A stretch of 12,900 nt of DNA from CAZOIA01 sp964579675 (GCA_964579675.1 CAZOIA010000157.1:1-12900); one strand, 5' to 3'. Shown: positions 1-7,916, numbered from the stretch's first letter. A program made the numbers and translations. The notes: generated by a model not told the origin, from the sequence alone.

Positions 1-1
1 G

Positions 2-1879
2 AGCAACATCAAGACCATCAAGAACAAGATCATGACCGAAGGGGTCATGGGGACGTGCATGTACTACGGCGGCGGATTCATGTCGAACTACATACACTAC
101 CAGCCGCCCAGCGATTCCCGGGACCCCAACCACGCGATCGCCATCGTGGGCTGGGATGACAACAAGAGCACGCAGGCCCCGCAGCCCGGGGCGTGGCTCT
201 GCAAGAACAGTTGGGGAAGCGGCTGGGGTCTGGGCGGGTACTTCTGGATCTCCTACTACGACAAGCACTGCTGCCAGCATCCTGAGATGGGCGCTATTTC
301 CTTTCAGGGCGCCGAACTCCAGACCTACGAGCACGTCTATTACCACGATTACCACGGCTGGCGCGATACGAAGACCGACTGCAGCGAAGCCTTCAACGCC
401 TTTACCGCCACGCGAGAAGAGGTGATCCTGGCGGTCAGTTTCTACACCGCCGCGGACAACGTGACCTGCACGGTGAAGGTTTACGACCGATTCGAAGGCG
501 GCCAACTGCTGGACGAGCTGGCTGCGAAGTCCGAGACCATCGGCTACACGGGATTCCACACCATGGACCTGGACACTCCCGTTGCCCTGACGGATGGTGA
601 TGACTTCTACGTCCACCTGGAACTCTCGGGAGGCGGCCACGCCTATGACCGGACGTCTGACATCCCGGTCCTGCTGGGTGCCCCGCCGACTGACGTCATT
701 GTGGAATCGGCGTCCCACCCGGGCGAGAGCTACTATCGTAGCGGCTCAACCTGGCTGGACCTCTACAACTTCAACGACACGGCCAACTTCTGCATCAAGG
801 CCCTGGCCAACGAGCGGCGTTTGCGCATCAGCCCGGCGGAGGGTCTCAGTTCAAAGGGCCCGGCGGGCGGGCCGTTTGTGCCCTCTGACGTGGTCTATGA
901 GTTGAAGAACATCAACGATCAGCCCATCAATTACGAGGTAACGGTAGACCCGGCGGCCGACTGGGTAACGCTCTCGGGCGATATCTGCGGCACCCTGGCG
1001 CCACTCGGGACGGCCAGCGTGATCGTTGATATCAACAGTTACGCCGAAACGCTTGATGAAGGCGCGTACCTCACCACGCTCTACTTCACCAACACCACCG
1101 ACCACGCGGGCGACACCACTCGGCCGGTGCGGTTGGCGGTCGGGGCATCTACGCTTCAGTACGGGTGGAAGCTCGACAGCGAGCCCGGTCCCGCCTGGAC
1201 CACCGAAGCCGACTGGGCCTGGGGCCAGCCCACCGGGAATGGAGGCGAGTACGGGGGACCAGACCCGACCTCCGGGCACACCGGGAACAACGTGTACGGG
1301 TACAACCTCAACGGCGACTATCCGAACTACCTTCCGGAGGAACACCTGACCAGCTCGGCCATAAACTGCGCGGGGTTGTATGACGTGCATCTGAACTTCT
1401 GGCGCTGGTTGGGCGTCGAGAAACCGATGTACGACCATGCCTACATACGGGTCAGCAACAACGGCACCGACTGGGTAACGGTCTGGCAGAATGAGGTCGA
1501 GATAACCGATACGAGCTGGCACGAGATCGACCTGGACATCTCAGCCGTGGCCGACGGCCAGGAGACCGTTTACCTGCGCTGGACCATGGGCACCACGGAT
1601 GTCGGATGGAGGTACTGCGGGTGGAACATCGACGACATTGAGATCCGGGCGGTGCCCTTGTTTGTGCCCGGCGACTTCGACCGCGACCGCGATGTCGACC
1701 CGTATGACCTGGACCACTTCCGGATTTGTGGCACCGGCCCGTCGATTCCGCAGAACGACCCGGCGTGCCAGGATGCCGACCTGGACGACGACGGCGACGT
1801 CGATCAGGAAGACTTCGGGTTCTTCCAACGATGCCTCAGCGGTCCGGGCATACTTGGTGATCCCCACTGTGCGGACTGA
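2..1879 (+). CDS. Secreted C1A papain-like cysteine protease with lectin-like, BACON-like, jelly-roll and dockerin-like modules (5' partial)
   Basis: The gene enters from the left edge, so the signal peptide and catalytic Cys lie outside the window; the frame is open from base 2. Counting that codon as residue 1, the end of the peptidase domain shows the active-site His (H44 in NHAIAIVGWDD) and Asn (N69 in KNSWGSGWG), as in papain-family enzymes. Residues about 109-267 match the lectin-like domain that often follows this peptidase type. Residues about 272-381 resemble a BACON-type beta-sandwich (ISPAEG start, LYFTNTT and RPVRLAV near the end). Residues about 386-552 look like a MAM/immune-inhibitor-A jelly roll ending in GWNIDDIEI. 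Residues 556-625 form a dockerin-like tail with two EF-hand loops. By inference it is an extracellular protease that binds glycans or a surface through its accessory modules. The family call is solid; the substrate is unknown. Confidence 0.9.
   Translation, partial: SNIKTIKNKIMTEGVMGTCMYYGGGFMSNYIHYQPPSDSRDPNHAIAIVGWDDNKSTQAPQPGAWLCKNSWGSGWGLGGYFWISYYDKHCCQHPEMGAISFQGAELQTYEHVYYHDYHGWRDTKTDCSEAFNAFTATREEVILAVSFYTAADNVTCTVKVYDRFEGGQLLDELAAKSETIGYTGFHTMDLDTPVALTDGDDFYVHLELSGGGHAYDRTSDIPVLLGAPPTDVIVESASHPGESYYRSGSTWLDLYNFNDTANFCIKALANERRLRISPAEGLSSKGPAGGPFVPSDVVYELKNINDQPINYEVTVDPAADWVTLSGDICGTLAPLGTASVIVDINSYAETLDEGAYLTTLYFTNTTDHAGDTTRPVRLAVGASTLQYGWKLDSEPGPAWTTEADWAWGQPTGNGGEYGGPDPTSGHTGNNVYGYNLNGDYPNYLPEEHLTSSAINCAGLYDVHLNFWRWLGVEKPMYDHAYIRVSNNGTDWVTVWQNEVEITDTSWHEIDLDISAVADGQETVYLRWTMGTTDVGWRYCGWNIDDIEIRAVPLFVPGDFDRDRDVDPYDLDHFRICGTGPSIPQNDPACQDADLDDDGDVDQEDFGFFQRCLSGPGILGDPHCAD
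1669..1876 (+). other. Dockerin-like C-terminal tail: duplicated 35-residue EF-hand/Cys unit
   Basis: Two calcium-loop motifs have Asp at loop positions 1, 3, 5, 9 and 12: D558, D560, D562, D566, D569 and D593, D595, D597, D601, D604 (numbered from the codon at base 2). Each is followed by an aromatic-rich stretch, a Cys, a Gly-Pro spacer and a second Cys: C576/C589 and C611/C623. D558 to D593 and C576 to C611 are both exactly 35 residues apart, so the tail is an internal duplication. Dockerin-like tails of this style are common on secreted planctomycete proteins. Calcium binding and disulfide formation are inferred; no cohesin partner is visible in the window. Confidence 0.75.
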
Positions 1880-1888
1880 GCTTAAATG

Positions 1889-1977
1889 ACCGTGCACGAT
1901 TCCGGGACAGCCAGGCGGACGAGTGGCCGCGCGGGCTGAAGCCCGCGGCTCTTTACTGTCGCACAATCCCGCACGGT
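1889..1977. repeat. Imperfect inverted-repeat element with inner GC hairpin (REP-like; possible terminator)
   Basis: The arms 1889-1910 and 1956-1977 pair without gaps, 17 of 22 positions matching, including ACCGTGC/GCACGGT at the outside and GACAG/CTGTC at the inside. Between them lies a perfect 7-bp hairpin, CGCGGGC (1930-1936) and GCCCGCG (1941-1947), with loop TGAA. The element begins 10 bp after the protease stop and fills most of the 161-bp gap before the next gene. No U-run follows the hairpin, so a classical intrinsic terminator is not shown. The GCGGGCTGAAGCCCGC core looks like dispersed palindromes I remember from environmental bacterial genomes; that is recall, not a search. Confidence 0.6.
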
Positions 1978-2040
1978 TATTTAGCACACGCTATTGACCG
2001 GCTTGAATGTCGGTGCCATTTGGGGTAACAGGTGCCGAGT

Positions 2041-3654
2041 ATGAATACCAAATGCTCTGCCTGTGCGTTGATCGCCGCGTTCGTTTCGCAGGGCCCGCTG
2101 CTGGCCATCGACGTGGACAACCCGCCCGTCGGCGTGTTTTCCGATGAATGGTACATCCTCCGCATCAAGGGCCAGAAAAGCGGCCATGCCCACGCCGTTA
2201 TGGAGCGGGTCAACCACCCGGGACGCGATGTCATCCGCTCCAGAACGGACATGGTGATGGAAATGGGCCGGGCCGGCCAGGGGGTCAAGGTGGAGGCCAT
2301 CCAGCAGACCGAGGAATCACTCGACGGTGAGCCCCTCGCCTTTGCCAACCGCATGAAGCTGGGCGTCATGCCCGGCCCGAGCACGAGCGGGAAGATTGCC
2401 AACGGCAAAGTGACCGTCACCACCGCTCAATTCGGGCAGCAGGCGGACAAGAAGATCTACGATCTGCCCGGGGGGGCGATGATGGCCTGGGCCGTCTACC
2501 GCGAACAGATCAAGCGCGGGCTCAAACCGGGCACGAAGTATGAGCTGCCCCTGTACGAGCCCAGCGTTACGCCCGAACGTCTGACGCCCACGTCCATCGA
2601 GATTCTGAACCGCGAGACGATCGACCTGTATGGCCGGAAGGTTGAGGCGGTCAAGACGAGGCAGACCATCCGCATTGCGAACATGTTCGGCCAGCAGACC
2701 GGTGTCGAAACGGTCACCTGGGTCACGGACGAAGGCAGCGCGGTCCGGATCGAGATGTCGTTGATGAATCTGCCCATCGAGCTGGTGGCCTGTACGAAGT
2801 CGGTTGCCCTGGCCCCGAACGATCCGGCCGAGCTGATGCTCGACACGCTGATCTGGTCGGACAAAGTGGTCGATCCGAACGCCCGCAAGATCGTCTATCG
2901 TCTGATGCTCAAGGACAAGTCGGGCAAAGTCGAGCTGCCGGATTTGCCGGAGACCGACATGCAGAAGATCGGACGGCGGGGCAAGGACGAAGTCAGGCTG
3001 ATCGTCACGCGGCGGGGCGATGAGCCCGGGGACCCGGGCAAGGCAGAATTGACCGCGAAGGAGCGCCAGCGCTATCTGGCCGCCTCGTCGGTCGTGAACT
3101 ACAAAGACCCGGCCGTCGCGAAGCTGGTCAAGCAGGCGGCCGGTAACGAGAAAGACCCGGGCAAGCTTGCCGAGCGTCTTTGCCGGTTCGTCGGCCGGTA
3201 CGTCAAGAGCAAGAACCTGAGCGTCGGTTTTGCCACCGCCAGCGAGGTGGCCCGGAGCAAGGAGGGTGACTGCACCGAGCACGGGATTCTGCTGGCGGCC
3301 CTGGGCCGGGCGGTGGGCATCCCCACCCGGCTGGTGACCGGCGTGGTCTATGCCGATGCGTTCGCGGGGTTGAAGCGGGTCTTTGTCGGGCACCTGTGGA
3401 CCCAGTTCTGGATCGACGGGCGCTGGGTCGATCTCGACGCCGCCCGGGGTGAGACCGTCGTCGATCCCACCCACATCGCGCTGAGCCTGAGCGACGCCGG
3501 CGACAACAGCATCGCGGATCTGGTCAGCTCGGTCTGGCTCAATCTGGGTACGCTCAAGCTCACCGTGGTCAGCAGCGAGCACGGCGATGAATCCACTCCG
3601 GCAGGGCATCGGCCCGGCCGCAAAGCCACAAGCCAACCCCGCCGGTGGCGTTGA
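2041..3654 (+). CDS. Exported transglutaminase-like (papain-fold) protein
   Basis: The protein has 537 residues from ATG 2041. A GTG at 2032 in the same frame would add three residues and has a GGGG stretch just upstream, so the start is uncertain by 9 bp. The N-terminus is a signal peptide with a hydrophobic stretch ending near LLA at about residue 23. Residues about 30-270 form a probable beta-rich N-terminal domain of the kind often preceding bacterial transglutaminase-like cores. The core spans about 345-485 and carries the complete triad: C411 in EGDCTEHG, H451 in GHLWTQFW and D466 in WVDLDAA. The family includes protein cross-linking enzymes, proteases and amidases, so the reaction cannot be named. 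It lies upstream of the coiled-coil gene and may share its transcript. The domain call is strong, the function open. Confidence 0.88.
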   Translation: MNTKCSACALIAAFVSQGPLLAIDVDNPPVGVFSDEWYILRIKGQKSGHAHAVMERVNHPGRDVIRSRTDMVMEMGRAGQGVKVEAIQQTEESLDGEPLAFANRMKLGVMPGPSTSGKIANGKVTVTTAQFGQQADKKIYDLPGGAMMAWAVYREQIKRGLKPGTKYELPLYEPSVTPERLTPTSIEILNRETIDLYGRKVEAVKTRQTIRIANMFGQQTGVETVTWVTDEGSAVRIEMSLMNLPIELVACTKSVALAPNDPAELMLDTLIWSDKVVDPNARKIVYRLMLKDKSGKVELPDLPETDMQKIGRRGKDEVRLIVTRRGDEPGDPGKAELTAKERQRYLAASSVVNYKDPAVAKLVKQAAGNEKDPGKLAERLCRFVGRYVKSKNLSVGFATASEVARSKEGDCTEHGILLAALGRAVGIPTRLVTGVVYADAFAGLKRVFVGHLWTQFWIDGRWVDLDAARGETVVDPTHIALSLSDAGDNSIADLVSSVWLNLGTLKLTVVSSEHGDESTPAGHRPGRKATSQPRRWR

Positions 3655-3826
3655 CGATTCAACGCGGTCCTGGTACAGGTGTTTGGGTATCCGGCGTCTG
3701 TCCGGGGCTGCTGAACCTCCGGCTCCGACCCGGTTTAGAGGCTCCCCGAGCCGCCGGTCACCGGAGAGGGGGTGGCGGGCGGGATTACGCTGGACATGAT
3801 TCCGGCCCACGACTGCGGAGTCCCCG
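3655..3826. other. Gap between transglutaminase-like and coiled-coil genes with small hairpins
   Basis: This 172-bp gap holds no convincing gene. GGCTC (3740-3744) and GAGCC (3748-3752) form a tight 5-bp hairpin with a 3-nt loop, followed at once by the palindrome CCGGTCACCGG (3754-3764). No T-run follows, so a Rho-independent terminator is not shown. Hairpins this small are expected by chance in GC-rich DNA. The last bases hold the ribosome-binding site of the next gene. Confidence 0.3.
3817..3820 (+). promoter_or_regulatory. Ribosome-binding site for coiled-coil gene
   Basis: GGAG lies 6 nt before the GTG at 3827. It supports that GTG as the start, which also begins directly with a membrane-anchor segment. 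Confidence 0.55.
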
Positions 3827-6052
3827 GTGAAATCACACCTGCCCATCGTTCTGGCTGTCGTTCTGGTAGTAGCTGCGTTCGCGGTGAGCTACCGCACCAG
3901 CCGCAGCCTCCAGTCGCCGGAGATGCTTCTCAATCAGAAGATCGACGAGGAGATCGAGAAGGCGCAGCGAATGCTCGACGGGTATGAGCCCGCAGGCGAG
4001 CAGTTGCTGACCGCGATTGCGGGGGCTACCACTCAGCCCGTGGAGCTGCTCCCTGAGGGCCGGTGGGCGGAGCATCTGAACTACCCGCCCTTCAAGGATC
4101 GAATCCAGGGTCAGGCGAGCCGACTGCAGACACTGACGGGCAAGTTCCTTCGGCTCAGCGGCGACACCCGGCCGCGAAGTGCAGCAGCCGTTCAGGCGTT
4201 CCCGCAGCTCAAGCGGGATCTCGAAGAGAACCAGAACCGGATCGAAGACGCCCTGGCCATCGTGCAGAAAGCGGTGGCGATGAGCATGGAGGCCGGCGAC
4301 ACGGTCGTCAGAGGCACCTCGCATCCGGTGGCGACGCGACTGGAGGCGATTCTGCTCTACCACAAGGCGGATCTGCTTCGTCGCCGGGCGGCCCTGCATC
4401 AGGCGGTCGCCGATGCTGAACGATCTCGTTTGAACCGGATCAGAGGCTCGTGGCGAGAACTGGAGACGATCCGCCGCGTGCTGGAGCCTGAGACATCCGA
4501 GCGTTCGGGCGGCGAAGTCGCATTCGAACCCGATGCTGACCGGGCGGACGCCACCCCCAGCTCGCCTGCGAAGGGGGGGCTTCCGGGGAGTCTGTTAGGC
4601 AAGCTGTCGGGCTGGCTGTCCGGCGAGAAGCAAGGCGACTCCGGCGGTGAGCCGAAGGCTGTTCCCCCCGCGCCGCCTGACGATACGACGTTGCCCGGCA
4701 GCGAGGAGGAAATGCCGCAAGCAGAGCCGGGCAAGCCGGCGCCTGCTGAGCCGGAAATGACCCGGTCCGACCGCGTGTCCACTTGGGCCCGGCGTCTCGC
4801 CGATCTGGAAACACACCGGAAAGAGGTCCTATCGGAAATCGAGCAAGCGCGGGCGGATGTGTCTAGGCTAAGCACGGAGCTCTCGGCCCTTGAGGCGAAG
4901 CTCGCCGCCGCCCGATCCGCCTGCCGTGAAGCCCAGCTAGCCATGCTCACGTTGAAGGACTCGCAGCTCGATCCGACCGATCCCGAGTCGCTCGATCGCT
5001 TCACGGCCGAGTACCGGGCTGCCTCCAAGAGGTACCGCGAAGCGTCACTCGAGATAGCACGTCTCGTGGGGGCCGGCGTCCCCTCGATTCGGTCCGAGAC
5101 TGACGATGAAAAGGGAATCCCGGCCGAAGGGCCGCCGACATCAGCCGGCCCGGACCGGGAATGGCAGCCGCAACGAGGCCTGATTACCTCACGGCGAGCC
5201 GAGCTTCGCGCCGCCCAGATCCGGGTTGAGGGCCTTGAGGGCGTCCTGGCGGCGATTGATGCCCAGTCCGAGGAAGCCCGAGTTCGTCAAGAAGACGTAG
5301 ACCAACGGTACTCGAGTTTGGAGGCATCCCAGGCAGCCCTGTTGAAAGAGGCCGCCCAAGCAGGCCAGGCTGCGATTGCCGCCGCCCTGGAGGCCGAAAA
5401 GCTTCAAACCGAGGCGATCAACGTGCTCACCGATCCCGGCAAGCGCGCCGCCCAGAACGCCGAGAACGCGGCAAGCAAACGGATCAACGATGCCCGCTCG
5501 CTCAAGAATCAGTATCCCGAGTCGGAGAACCCGAGGTTGAACCTGATCGCGGCCGGGCAATTTGTCGTCGGCCACGCCCAGACCATCGAGGCTGATATCG
5601 AGTACCTCCGTGCGCAAATCCTGGCCCAGCGGGCGCACGACCTACAGAGTCATCACCGGATGCTCCGCGAGGCGGGGGAGATGGGAATCCGGGGCGAGGC
5701 CAGGCTGCTGCCGGAACTGCCGCCGGGCCGGAAGGTGCCGGAGTGTTTCTTCCAGACGAAAGCCGCCGGCGAAGCAGCCCTCAAGGCCCGGGAAGATGCC
5801 ATCAACGCGGCCGAGGCCGCCCTCGGCCTGTATGGCCAAGCGGACGGGGACCTGAAACGGCTCTGGGTCTTGCATACGAACATGGCGGCCGTCAACTACC
5901 TCCTTGCCAACCTGCACCCGGAACCGCAGGCCCAGGAATATCGCGACAAGGCGATCGAGGAATACGAGCGATCGATCCAGAACCGACTTGATCAGCCGGA
6001 AGCCGAGGTATATCAACGCATCATTGATGGACTCACCCAACTCTCGCCGTGA
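3827..6052 (+). CDS. Membrane-anchored coiled-coil protein of unknown function
   Basis: I do not recognise a family. The GTG start has GGAG 6 nt upstream, and the 741-residue product begins with one hydrophobic segment (about residues 5-22, rich in V, L and A) followed by basic and polar residues. This suggests an N-terminal anchor with the rest outside the cytoplasm. A long, mostly helical region follows, then a Pro/Glu/Gly-rich linker at about 265-315. Two strongly heptad-like coiled coils rich in Ala, Glu, Arg and Leu lie at about 320-415 and 452-540, with a further helical stretch to about 640. The last 75 or so residues (AAVNYLLANLHP, AIEEYERSIQNR) look like helix pairs of the TPR type. 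A structural or scaffold role at the envelope is plausible, but that is inference. The gene sits between the transglutaminase-like gene and the metal transporter gene, 55 bp from the latter's chosen start. Confidence 0.75.
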   Translation: MKSHLPIVLAVVLVVAAFAVSYRTSRSLQSPEMLLNQKIDEEIEKAQRMLDGYEPAGEQLLTAIAGATTQPVELLPEGRWAEHLNYPPFKDRIQGQASRLQTLTGKFLRLSGDTRPRSAAAVQAFPQLKRDLEENQNRIEDALAIVQKAVAMSMEAGDTVVRGTSHPVATRLEAILLYHKADLLRRRAALHQAVADAERSRLNRIRGSWRELETIRRVLEPETSERSGGEVAFEPDADRADATPSSPAKGGLPGSLLGKLSGWLSGEKQGDSGGEPKAVPPAPPDDTTLPGSEEEMPQAEPGKPAPAEPEMTRSDRVSTWARRLADLETHRKEVLSEIEQARADVSRLSTELSALEAKLAAARSACREAQLAMLTLKDSQLDPTDPESLDRFTAEYRAASKRYREASLEIARLVGAGVPSIRSETDDEKGIPAEGPPTSAGPDREWQPQRGLITSRRAELRAAQIRVEGLEGVLAAIDAQSEEARVRQEDVDQRYSSLEASQAALLKEAAQAGQAAIAAALEAEKLQTEAINVLTDPGKRAAQNAENAASKRINDARSLKNQYPESENPRLNLIAAGQFVVGHAQTIEADIEYLRAQILAQRAHDLQSHHRMLREAGEMGIRGEARLLPELPPGRKVPECFFQTKAAGEAALKAREDAINAAEAALGLYGQADGDLKRLWVLHTNMAAVNYLLANLHPEPQAQEYRDKAIEEYERSIQNRLDQPEAEVYQRIIDGLTQLSP

Positions 6053-6083
6053 CTGCCCGAGACGCTCCGACCGGCCGCCGGGG

Positions 6084-6105
6084 GCCCGCGGGCACCGGTG
6101 CACCG
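6084..6105. promoter_or_regulatory. Three overlapping 10-bp palindromes just before the transporter start
   Basis: GCCCGCGGGC (6084-6093), GCACCGGTGC (6092-6101) and CGGTGCACCG (6096-6105) are each perfect palindromes. They cover 22 bp ending 2 nt before the ATG at 6108. They could be an operator for a dimeric regulator or a structure hiding the start codon. Short palindromes arise easily in GC-rich DNA, so function is unproven. Confidence 0.3.
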
Positions 6106-6107
6106 CC

Positions 6108-7916
6108 ATGCTTGCCGCCCACCGCCACAAACGCGCCCGATTGCTGGCCCCGGTCACGCTGGTGATGATTGCCTCCGTGGGCTACGCCCACCCCCTCGGC
6201 AATGAGAACATCGAGCACGTCAGCGTCCTGTGGATCATGCCGGATCGGCTGGAGGTGGACTTCCTGCTGCTGGTCGCCGAGACGCCCTCCATGATCGCCC
6301 GGGAGGAGATGGACACCAACCGGGATAACCGCGACACAGTCGGCGAGCAACAGGCCTGGTGCGACAAGAAGGCAACCGAGTTCGAAGCTTATCTGAAGGC
6401 CACGATCGACGGAGAGGAACTCGGGCTCCACGTGGTGGAGGAGAAGGTTGACCCGAAAACGGGCAGGAAGACCTCTCCCACCAAGATCATATTCAAGATG
6501 CCGGGCTTCGCCGGGATGCCCACTTACCAGTTGCTCATCCGGTACGTCGGCTGGTACCCCGAGCGGTTGGGCGGCGGCGAGCACACGATCACTTATGGGG
6601 ACGCCACGTATACTCGGAACGTAGGTCTCAAGCGTATCACCCTCGAGCGAATACCCGACGTGGAGGTCATCCCGCCCCATCCTGCTTTCTGGGATGACGG
6701 GCCCGATCCCCGGATGTACGAGCAGTACGATCCGGCCAACCTGCCGCAGGAACGCAGCGCGACCGTGAAGTTCCGCGTTCTCGGGGCACCGGCGGGCCGC
6801 CCCACCACGCTCCCCGCCACCCGCCCGGCCGGTCGCGAACGGCTGAGCGAACCCGGTTTCCCATCCTCCGTCAAGGGCAGATATCAAAGGCAGGCGGACC
6901 GCGTCGTAGCCCTGCTTCAGGGGAAGTGGGGATTGATGATGATCCTCACGGTGACGGTCCTGTCTTTCGGCTGGGGGGCGGCCCACGCCCTGATGCCCGG
7001 GCACGCCAAGACCGTCGTCGCCGCCTACCTGATCAGCCAGAAGGGCACCTACTGGCACGCCATGTTGCTGGCGATCATCGTAACGATCACCCACACCGCC
7101 CTGGTCGTCATCCTGGGCCTGATCGTCTGGGGGTACCAGGAGAGGAATCCGGCCCTCGGCCCGCGATTGCAACTCTGGCTGGGGACCATCTCCGGTGTGC
7201 TCGTGGCGGGCATGGGGGTCACGCTCATCTGGCGAGCTTTCACCGGGCGCCTCGTCCATCATCACCGCCCGGACGATCACCACCACCACGATGACAAGCG
7301 ATCCTGGCTGCGCAAGCTGTTCACGCACTCGCATCCGCATCTGCCGTCCCACAGCCACGCGCACCAGCATCCGCACCCGCAGCATGAGCACGATCACGCG
7401 CTCGGCCACTCGCATGCACACGGCCACACTCACGATCACGCTGACGCCCACCGCCCTTCGCAGGACCACGAGCACGTTCATCCGCACGTTCATGATTACG
7501 CCGAGACGAGCCCCCCGCGCAGCCCAAGCGACCAGCAACTGACGATCAAGCTCCTGCTGGTGCTCGGGATCACCGGCGGACTCGTTCCCTGCCCGACCGC
7601 GACGATCATCATGCTGTTGGGCATCGGAGCGAACGTGGTGCTTGGTGCTTTGTATGCCGTTGGAGTGTTCAGCCTCGGCCTGGCCCTGACCTTGATGTTG
7701 GTCGGGTTCCTGGCTCTGTCGAGCCGGCGGTTTGCCGCGAGGCTGCTCTCCGACGCGGAGCACGAAGGCGAGTTGTCGGGCCGGGGACAGCGGCTAATGC
7801 TGCAAATCGTGCCGACCATCAGCGGGCTGGCGGTCTTCGCCCTCGGCAGTGCGATCGCCGCACACTATGTTTACCGCATGCAGACCGGCACCGCGCTGTT
7901 CAGTTGGCTCGGCTGA
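6108..7916 (+). CDS. NicO/RcnA-family nickel/cobalt transporter with periplasmic N-terminal domain and His-rich loop
   Basis: The 602-residue product starts with a clear signal sequence (RHKRAR, then a hydrophobic stretch to about YA at 26-27). An exported domain follows at about 28-265, beginning HPLGN and continuing DRLEVDFLLLVAETPS, a module often fused to bacterial nickel/cobalt permeases. The membrane part begins near residue 274. Family signatures are HALMPGHAKT (H293, H299) and GGLVPCPTATI (P494-C495-P496), with about six membrane segments overall. Between the two halves, residues 384-462 hold about 30 His in HxH patterns, a probable cytoplasmic metal-binding loop. The family moves Ni2+ or Co2+; direction and metal cannot be read here. 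ATG 6108 was chosen because the signal peptide follows directly; no clear ribosome-binding site is seen, and an in-frame ATG at 6027 overlaps the upstream gene. Confidence 0.9.
   Translation: MLAAHRHKRARLLAPVTLVMIASVGYAHPLGNENIEHVSVLWIMPDRLEVDFLLLVAETPSMIAREEMDTNRDNRDTVGEQQAWCDKKATEFEAYLKATIDGEELGLHVVEEKVDPKTGRKTSPTKIIFKMPGFAGMPTYQLLIRYVGWYPERLGGGEHTITYGDATYTRNVGLKRITLERIPDVEVIPPHPAFWDDGPDPRMYEQYDPANLPQERSATVKFRVLGAPAGRPTTLPATRPAGRERLSEPGFPSSVKGRYQRQADRVVALLQGKWGLMMILTVTVLSFGWGAAHALMPGHAKTVVAAYLISQKGTYWHAMLLAIIVTITHTALVVILGLIVWGYQERNPALGPRLQLWLGTISGVLVAGMGVTLIWRAFTGRLVHHHRPDDHHHHDDKRSWLRKLFTHSHPHLPSHSHAHQHPHPQHEHDHALGHSHAHGHTHDHADAHRPSQDHEHVHPHVHDYAETSPPRSPSDQQLTIKLLLVLGITGGLVPCPTATIIMLLGIGANVVLGALYAVGVFSLGLALTLMLVGFLALSSRRFAARLLSDAEHEGELSGRGQRLMLQIVPTISGLAVFALGSAIAAHYVYRMQTGTALFSWLG
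7257..7493 (+). other. His-rich metal-binding loop of the NicO transporter
   Basis: Residues 384-462 contain about 30 His in about 79 positions, mostly as HxH pairs spaced by D, S, P, A or E. It opens with HHH and HHHH clusters, is interrupted by a basic patch (KRSWLRKL), and ends with HEHVHPHVHDY. Such loops bind Ni, Co or Zn in this and other metal-transporter families. At the DNA level it is a low-complexity tract of CAC/CAT codons. Confidence 0.8.

Noticed and set aside
3651..3679. Possible promoter TTGACG with a 17-bp spacer and TACAGG before the coiled-coil gene
   Set aside because: The -35 is good but the -10 matches only 3 of 6, and the -35 overlaps the upstream stop codon; too weak to annotate.
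2317..3846. 509-codon open frame on the minus strand opposite the transglutaminase-like gene
   Set aside because: The + strand frame has a signal peptide and an intact catalytic triad. The minus frame shows Arg/Asp/Gly/Pro-rich shadow composition typical of GC-rich DNA and no domain.
7257..7493. His-codon tract considered as a DNA tandem repeat or CRISPR-like array
   Set aside because: There is no fixed repeat unit or spacer pattern; the periodicity comes from HxH coding.
6033..7763. 576-codon open frame on the minus strand opposite the transporter gene
   Set aside because: It is a shadow of the clear NicO permease; its Val/Arg-rich low-complexity part is just the reverse of the His-rich loop.
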